In this document: piece after piece, positions 44,941 to 64,000 of the stretch
Numbering within the stretch: the first letter of the stretch is position 1
How the letters are laid out: the number at the start of each line of letters is the position of its first letter
Source of the DNA: Amoebidium appalachense
Lineage: Eukaryota; Ichthyosporea
Direction: 5' to 3'
Assembly: GCA_963693365.1 (NCBI GenBank)
Contig: CAVNZM010000004.1
Location: forward strand, 1,922,001-1,986,000
DNA length: 64,000 bases
Position numbers and translations under genes: made by a program
Notes under the pieces: model-generated
What the model was told of the DNA's origin: nothing
Database searches by the model: none
What the model saw: only the letters and a program-made list of their open reading frames with translations

Positions 44941-45241
44941 CCCACCCGCATTCGTGCCCCCCGCCGGGTGGGGGGGGGGGGGGGGGGGGGGGGGGGAGGG
45001 GGATTATTGTGACCGTATGGCATAGCCTGAATTGCAAGTGACCAAGGAATCCTATTAGTCAGCCTCAATGTTTATGTTTTGGCATTGTATGTAAACTGCT
45101 GCTGATTATAGTACTATTACGTGAACAGGTTATCTGATGTATTATATATTATTAAAGATCAGTCGACCTTTATAATGCTATCTCGTACTAATTGACACAT
45201 GAAATGCATACGACGATTTTCAGGGTACTGCGCTGCGCACT
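42935..45241. other. Intergenic region with repeats, no gene recognised
   Basis: 43.5-43.95 kb is TGTG/ACGTGC-rich. G- and C-runs lie near 43996-44022, 44316-44340 and 44438-44459. 44475-44937 is a CA/CGCG array and G-runs lie at 44971-45000. A short frame near 43790 (PKAIVLDHGRIKVVGPKLLE) looks protein-like but is unsupported. Confidence 0.6.
43277..43282 (+). terminator. Candidate polyadenylation signal for FBPase
   Basis: AATAAA about 340 nt after the FBPase stop codon, followed by TG-rich sequence. It is the first canonical hexamer I see downstream. Confidence 0.5.
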
Positions 45242-46006
45242 TTGTTTCGTACTCGGTTTGTGCCTCCCTTAATCAGTATGTTTGGATTGTCGTCTGCTGT
45301 TTGTCGTATGGAGGAATTGTCTCTTCGTTTTTGTTTTCATTTAGTTAGGCTACCTGATGGTCACCCTCTTTATGCTTTCTTTCCCCCCCCTCCCTCCATC
45401 CCTCTTCCCCCCCGATTTACCAACGCTACTTCTGAATGTCCTCAGCCTACCCTCTTTCCACCTGATTCTTCCTCTCGCTATCTCACTCCCTCTTTCTTTT
45501 CTCTTCCTGTTTTTTCTGCCTTTTCGCGTTATTACCATACGCAGTATAAGTTTCTTTCTCGTTCTGATAGAGAAATCAAAGGTAAAACTCAGTCGGCATG
45601 TGTTATGTTCCTTAGGCAACACCGTACTGATCATTATCGCTTTTTGGGAGCTTTGGCAGGATACATTTCTCCTGCTGTACGTATGGATACCACCCTAGTA
45701 GATAAGTCTGTATGGTGCTCTGATGTTGATATTGCCTGGGAAGTTGTGCAGTGGCGCTGTAATTCTTGTTTTCATCGCCGCTGGTGCCACTTTTGTGCTG
45801 ACCTTTTTAATCGCAAGCATGTTGATAGGTGTGAATTTTTATGTCGCGTTTTACCTCTTTCCCTACGGGTATCTGCTACACTAGCTGGCAATGTGAACAC
45901 TTTAGACTTTTTGTTGAATTCTGTTGGTCGTCACATTGAGTATTTATATGATTTTCACACAGTGTTCAGGTATCTCAGTATGCACTTGTTACTGGATAAC
46001 TCGTGA
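45242..46006 (+). pseudogene. 5'-truncated LINE-like element, C-terminal ORF
   Basis: An open frame of 254 residues resembles the C-terminal part of the minus-strand element at 1.5-2.4 kb. Shared pattern: FGLSSAVCRMEELSLRF / YGLVPIAARVSYLALKF, a HPL-aromatic then Pro/Ser-rich stretch, ISPAVRM / ILPSCRT, a W-rich Cys/His segment ending FNRKHVDRC / FNRSCIAKC, and LDFLLNSV / LDFILNTR. No reverse transcriptase precedes it, as expected for 5' truncation during target-primed insertion. The frame is intact, so it may be a younger copy than the other element, or retained by chance. Confidence 0.7.
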
Positions 46007-48930
46007 AGTTTTTATTGTCTTCTCAGAATGCCGTGCATACTTGCATATCTTTCCGTCGAATAAATTCAGTCAAAAGAAAAAGAAATGCATACACCAATGA
46101 GTCAAATGCGACCAAATATTCCGCTGCAATTTGCTATGTGTCACGAAGCGACATGAGCCAACTTTTGCGCAACGCAAAGCCTTCAACGGCCTGCCGTTGT
46201 AAAAGGATCTTTTTTTTTTTTTTTTTTTTGCCCCTCCGAAACACAGCGGTCTTGCGCATTCACACTTCGAGGTTATCTTTTGAAGCAAACAATAGAAACA
46301 AGGGAACAGGTGATGCTGTTCAAGAATGGAGAGCGCGACCGGCCGATCAGCCCAGGAGCGTGAGGCTAACGCTGTTTGTGCAAGGCGGCTTCAGAGAAAA
46401 CACACCCACAAACACGCACACAAACACATTCACCCTCTAACCAGGCTATTTCTCGGAGTTCTGCCCGAAGCCGATTGGGTTGCCAAGGGAATATGTACAA
46501 GTGTGATGCTTGAAAGATGGGTGATGTTTATTCGTTAGCACTCAAACAGTTGGGGCCCTTCGCGTCCACACATCCACTTTAAAGCTCGACGTCGGTACCC
46601 TCTCACACATACACACGAATATGCACGCGCATATACACTGTGTGACGTCAACACATACACAGCACACACACAGACACACGTTCAGCTGTGTACGTGTGTT
46701 TGTGTTTGTGTGTGTATGTGTGTGTGTGTGTGTATGTGTGTGGGTGTGTGTGTCTGTGTTCGTGTGTGTGTTTGTGTGCAGATGTGTGCCTGCGCGTGTG
46801 CGCACAAATGTCCGTGTGTGCGCGCGCGACGGGCACGCTTTTGCACGTTTGTGCAAGTGTCCGTGTACCACAGGTGTGCACGTACCTGTGAATGCGTGGA
46901 CGCATGTGGTTATTAAGTTAGTGAATCATTACAACCGCAGTGCATGCATGTATAATTATGTTCATACAATCACATCAAGGAATGCACAAGTACTGATTTT
47001 AACCACGAAAAGGACAGCTTCATGGAGCTACTGTTTGCTTTGTACGCCATAATGCCGTCTGTGTCCAAAAACCGAAATTCACAAGCATGACCAAGAAGTA
47101 AGAGTAAGCGGTAACGTATGCTAGTATGTGTGGAAAATACCATGGTGGGTGAGTGTGGTTGTTTGTGTGTGTAGGTTGGGAGAGAGGGGGTGGTGTATAG
47201 AAAGAGTAACAGCCTATGGTAGGAAGTACACATTCACAACGGACAATTGCAACTCATCACACATAAAGAGTATGCCTCGTACATATTGGGGGGGGGGGGG
47301 GGGGGGGGGGGGAGGTGGGGGGGAGGGGGGGAGGGGGTCATCATGGCCATGGTTGCCCTTCCGCTCAGGGCCTGACGTCTCAGTGGGCTGTGTAATTATG
47401 TAGTGACTGGTGCACATGCAAGTGTGTAAGAAGCACCGTGGGAGGTGGTGGGGAGGTGCACTGTGGCACTTTGCCACAGTAAGCCAACCGTTTTTGCTTT
47501 TCCAGTTAGACTGTGTACACGTGCACGTGCAGGTCTGTAGGATTATTTTCTGTGTGCGCGCGTGTGTGTCACGAGAGTGTGTGTGTGTGTGTGTACGTGG
47601 GTGGTTGAGTGTAGGTACACATGTCATAATGGTGCACGTGAGTGGTAATCGTGGTGTGTGCCCGGTGTGTTCGCGCACGCACGTGCATGCACTACATCAC
47701 GGGGCATATGTACACACATGGCAGTATCACTGCCACGACGGAGGAGGAATAGCTCAAATTTCTTTGTAGACGGGGGTTTTTGCGTCAATAGACACAGAGC
47801 CGGGGACTGGATTTTATATAAAGTAGCTTCAATAGACCAGATTTTTGTCGTGTGTGCCTGGGTTTTCTTTAATCTTTTTTTTTCTTCCTTTTTTGTGGTT
47901 GGTGGTGGTGGTGGTGGTGGTGGTGGTGGTGGTGGGGGGGGGGGGGGGGGATCAGGAGATAAAAGGGAAACACATACACACAACACACACAAGGGGGGGG
48001 GGGGGGAAATCACGATCGGGAGATAAAAGGGGAACACACACCCACCCACACACACACCACTCGCGCGCGCGTGCCGGGAGATACAAGGGGAACACACACA
48101 CACACACCGTGACACACGCACACGCACACGCGCACGCGGGGAGTTAAAAGGGGAACACACACACACAGACACACACACACAAACACATGCGCGCGCGCGC
48201 CGCACACACATACACCCATTCACCTCGTCGACAAAACCCAACTCAGACACTGCTGCACCTAAACATGGGAGGAGGAGGGGGGGTGGGGGGGGGGGGGGGG
48301 GGGGGGGGGGGTGCTAACTGAGTAAACAGGACCAGAACACTAACGAGAAGGATTGCATTCTAGGACAACCCAAAACCTGGTGACACAGACTTAGAGGCCA
48401 CCGTGAGGGCACAGCAGGGATGGATCGCTCACGAGATTGAGGGCCAAAAAAAATGCGGCCAGGAAGGGTGTTGTGGTGTCGAATTGTGTTGGGAAGATGT
48501 TCAGAAGGTGTAGGTTTGATTCTGAGAGGGGGGGGGGGGGGGGGGGGGGGGTTGAATGCGTCAAAAAGTACGAAAAAAGGGGGGTTAAAAAGCGAAACAT
48601 GGTACGAAGTACAAGAACACGACGAGAAACACGGTGAAGGACACAGGCAAAAGCAAACATTCAGGTATGCAACATCAGCAACGTGCGCAGTGTGCAAAAT
48701 GAGGAACTCAGGAGACGGGGCTTCTAGGCCCCCCCGTCGATACCTAAGTCGATACTTCCCTGGCTAACATACCACACCAGCTGAAAAGAATGAAGCCGCA
48801 CGGAAGAAAAGTAGGAAAGCGGTCAAGAGAGACCGCATGTGCATGGGAGAGAGGATGGTGAGTGAGTAAGAAGAGATAGAGGGAGTGAGGGAGTGAAGGG
48901 GGGGCCTTTCTTTACATGTACGATTGGATC
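46007..48930. other. Repeat-rich intergenic region, no gene recognised
   Basis: 46.65-46.9 kb is imperfect GT/GC. 47.29-47.33 kb is poly-G. 47.9-48.2 kb repeats a unit with GGGAGATAAAAGGGAAACAC followed by CA and CGCG tracts about four times (47954, 48018, 48078, 48139). A copy of the GTACGAAGTAC family lies at 48548-48720. Confidence 0.6.
48548..48720 (+). repeat. Poly-G-linked short dispersed repeat, copy C
   Basis: Follows a G-run with TTGAATGCGTCAAAAAGTAC, has a second GGTACGAAGTACAAG and a CATTCAGGTATGCA segment shared with copy B. Confidence 0.75.
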
Positions 48931-48939
48931 GTCGCGAAT

Positions 48940-49978
48940 AGATCTAAATAGATTTGAATAGATCATTCGGTTCGGATGTGCTGGCGACCCGAGCGAGTTC
49001 GACTCGATTCATGAACCGACTCGTGTGTCCGTCGGTTCGATCACAATGCGACAGCCTGCGACACGGAAAGCATAAAAAGCGGACACGTTCCTCAACTTTA
49101 CCCTCTTTCTGTAGCGTGAACATTTCGCACCACGGCTTGCCATGTTATAGGTGAGTGCCCGGCTTGACTTCTGTGTCAACGTGCTGAGTACGTGTCTCTT
49201 TGCAGACAACTGTATTGTCTGAAACACAGTTTCGTTTTGTTTTCTTTTAGCGTCGTAGGTGACGAGAACCTTTCAAAGTGCACCGCTGGTGCTTGCTGCT
49301 ACCTGGTAACAGTCAAGCTTTTTTTGGCCCTATCGAAGCCCCGCCTGGCGCAACTCACACCAGTGTCTGGGGTCAATTTGTGGCCCATAGTAAGAATGCT
49401 GGCATAGGTCGTTGGTTGGCGACTGTCGGTGGCCTTCCAACATTACCCAGTCAGCAAATAACACTGCACTTTCGAATGTTGTGTGAGAATCCTTTTCTTG
49501 CTATCGAGTTTAGTATTACCCCCCCCCCCCCCCGTTTTCTCTGCCTCTCCCGGCACGCCATCTTTCCATATTTCCATACTTTTTCCCACTAGTTGATTTC
49601 CCTTGTCTATATTTAGAAAGCTGCATTCTTCGTGTGTAGGACACTGCCCTTCAAGTGGGCTTTGATCCAAGATTTGAATGCTAGAAGCACAGGTGGTTGG
49701 GCAGATGGAATGACTCCTGAGTTCCCTCATTAATCAACCTCCACATATGTTTCCCCTTATGCTTAGTGTAATGTTCTTGCTGGCTTGTCTTGTACGTAAC
49801 AAGTATCTCTAACCCTCCTTGTCATCAGGTACTCTCGAGTCCAGCTCTCAGGGCGCCTGCTGTACCTGACACCAAGCACGACGTTATGACCAATAAACAA
49901 CAAAATTATCCACTTATGCCCGATCGTTGCGAACAGGACTCTGCTTTCACTCTTATTCCGCTTCAGTCTGGTTAAAGT
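48940..49978 (+). CDS. Possible unrecognised spliced gene
   Basis: Complex DNA free of microsatellites holds protein-like open segments with splice-like borders on the plus strand. A frame ending at a TTATAG-GTGAGT donor (about 49150) reads NRLVCPSVRSQCDSLRHGKH. A second reads GPIEAPPGATHTSVWGQFVA and IGRWLATVGGLPTLPSQQIT (49310-49500). A third reads KAAFFVCRTLPFKWALIQDL after a TTTAG acceptor and ends in TAA (about 49617-49733). A fourth ends NKQQNYPLMPDRCEQDSAF (about 49830-49975). I recognise no family and could not join all phases. A decayed mobile element or a lineage-specific gene are both possible. Confidence 0.3.
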
Positions 49979-51046
49979 GGTCAACTTGTTCCGTTTTCTT
50001 CACTGTTCTCAAGTTCGCCTCAAGTCCCTCCCACGCGAGCTTCTAAAAGAATAGTCACTCGACCTCCCTTCCCTCCCCTCCACCTATCTAGTCTTGTGTT
50101 GTCCCGTCATGACGTGTACTTCGTATGCTATAAAACACCCCTCAGCATGACACTCGCCATGCTCTGCTTGCTGTCCTGGGTATTGAAAGCCACAGATGGG
50201 TGCTCATCCATGCTGTAAAATGAACTTTTGTTTCAAAATTCTGCTAGCAGTGACTCGCAGAGTGATACAGTGATCGAAGCTCAACCCTAGAGCACGAATC
50301 TAGCTAGCTATAGTGCTTTGCAACTCCAACCTCTTTGGATACCCTTGCAAATGATCGAATCACGGTACGGTCATATCACCAGCTAAGAGTAGCAAGGTTG
50401 ATCAGCATTCGAGACATACCAGCACACAAGTTCCAGCTAAGAGTAGCAAGGTTCAGCATGCGAGGCTAGCAGCACACAAACATTCAAGGATAGCTATCCA
50501 CTTCTTTGCAAGGTGTGTTGCCTTACAAATCCAACAGACAGGCCGAGATGCAAACTAGGCACTAGGCAAACACTATCATACCTGCCATATGCTCGCGGGA
50601 CAAAAGCAACATGAACACATGCTGGGGTATTGCCATTCCGTTGACGCAGCCGTACTTCCGAATGCAAGGTGTATGCCAAATGAGACTGATGTTACGTGCT
50701 TGTTACGTGATGTTACGTTACACAGATAACATGTGCACTCGGAGGCAGTTGCAATGGTGTCTTTTATTCTAACTATACCTGGCTGTATCTACTTCGGACC
50801 TTGACAAGACGGAACATTTTGCTTTTCAAGCGGCATGCACATTCGACGTGAATACATTTTTATCTTTCCTCCACCGTTCGACTGTAGTTCAATTACATGC
50901 TAGATGACAACTCTCTCTCCAGGCTAGAACACGTCTATCCAGTGACGTGTGCATTACGCCTATCCAGCAACATGGACATTTTTACTCTCATTTAGAACTC
51001 CACTCTACCGGTAGACCTTAAAGTTTTAACCCGTGGTGCTTTAATA
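49979..51046. other. Complex intergenic sequence, no gene seen
   Basis: No microsatellite and no convincing exon. A CAGCTAAGAGTAGCAAGGTT unit is duplicated at about 50380 and 50433, and GTTACGTG repeats near 50690-50715. Confidence 0.6.
50763..50768 (-). terminator. Candidate polyadenylation signal of the USP gene
   Basis: TTTATT on the plus strand reads AATAAA on the minus strand, about 280 nt beyond the stop codon at 51047. Confidence 0.4.
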
Positions 51047-63926
<12,880 letters not shown>

Positions 63927-64000
63927 CTGCAGTGGCCAATCAGACTAAAGAGTGGACATTGCATATTTGGAAAAGGAAATATGAAACGATTCAAGCAGTT

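Overview
This is eukaryotic nuclear DNA. It is intron-rich and extremely loaded with simple sequence: homopolymer G/C/A/T tracts up to about 50 nt, (GT/CA)n, (CT/GA)n and a GAA/GAG tract. Nearly all long open frames of the His-Thr, Cys-Val, poly-Gly or poly-Pro type are translations of these tracts. The real coding sequence is a set of short exons recognised by conserved protein motifs and by GT-AG junctions whose phases agree. There is no sign of bacterial gene structure. The host cannot be named from the sequence. Animal-like gene structures (RNF103-type E3 ligase, RGS-PX sorting nexin, USP16/45-type protease) would suit a unicellular relative of animals or another intron-rich protist, but this is inference.

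Layout. 1-1.5 kb holds a GGTCC-rich fold-back-like stretch. 1.5-4.76 kb (minus) is a decayed non-LTR retrotransposon with endonuclease, reverse transcriptase and C-terminal regions in shifted frames. 4.8-7.3 kb is repeats. 7.29-25.79 kb (minus) is a roughly 20-exon sorting nexin: membrane segment, PXA, RGS, PX and nexin-C domains. 25.8-28.6 kb is a head-to-head intergenic region. 28.66-33.04 kb (plus) is a three-exon multi-pass RING-H2 E3 ligase resembling RNF103/KF-1. 33.0-36.2 kb is intergenic. 36.41-42.93 kb (plus) is fructose-1,6-bisphosphatase, fully reconstructed as 9 exons and 342 residues. 45.2-46.0 kb (plus) is the 3' end of a second element from the same retrotransposon group. 48.9-50 kb may hold an unrecognised spliced gene. 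51.05-63.93 kb (minus) is a ubiquitin-specific protease of the USP16/45 type whose 5' end lies beyond the window.

The four main genes are ordinary cell functions (endosomal/ER membrane contact, ER protein quality control, gluconeogenesis, deubiquitination) with no operon-like logic. The more unusual content is structural. Sense-strand C-tracts and (CA)n sit just after splice donors. A minisatellite multiplies a splice donor. Fold-back elements and a perfect 29-bp-arm palindrome lie in introns or between genes. A short dispersed repeat is tied to poly(G). Two otherwise intact reading frames are each broken by what looks like one extra G in a G-run.
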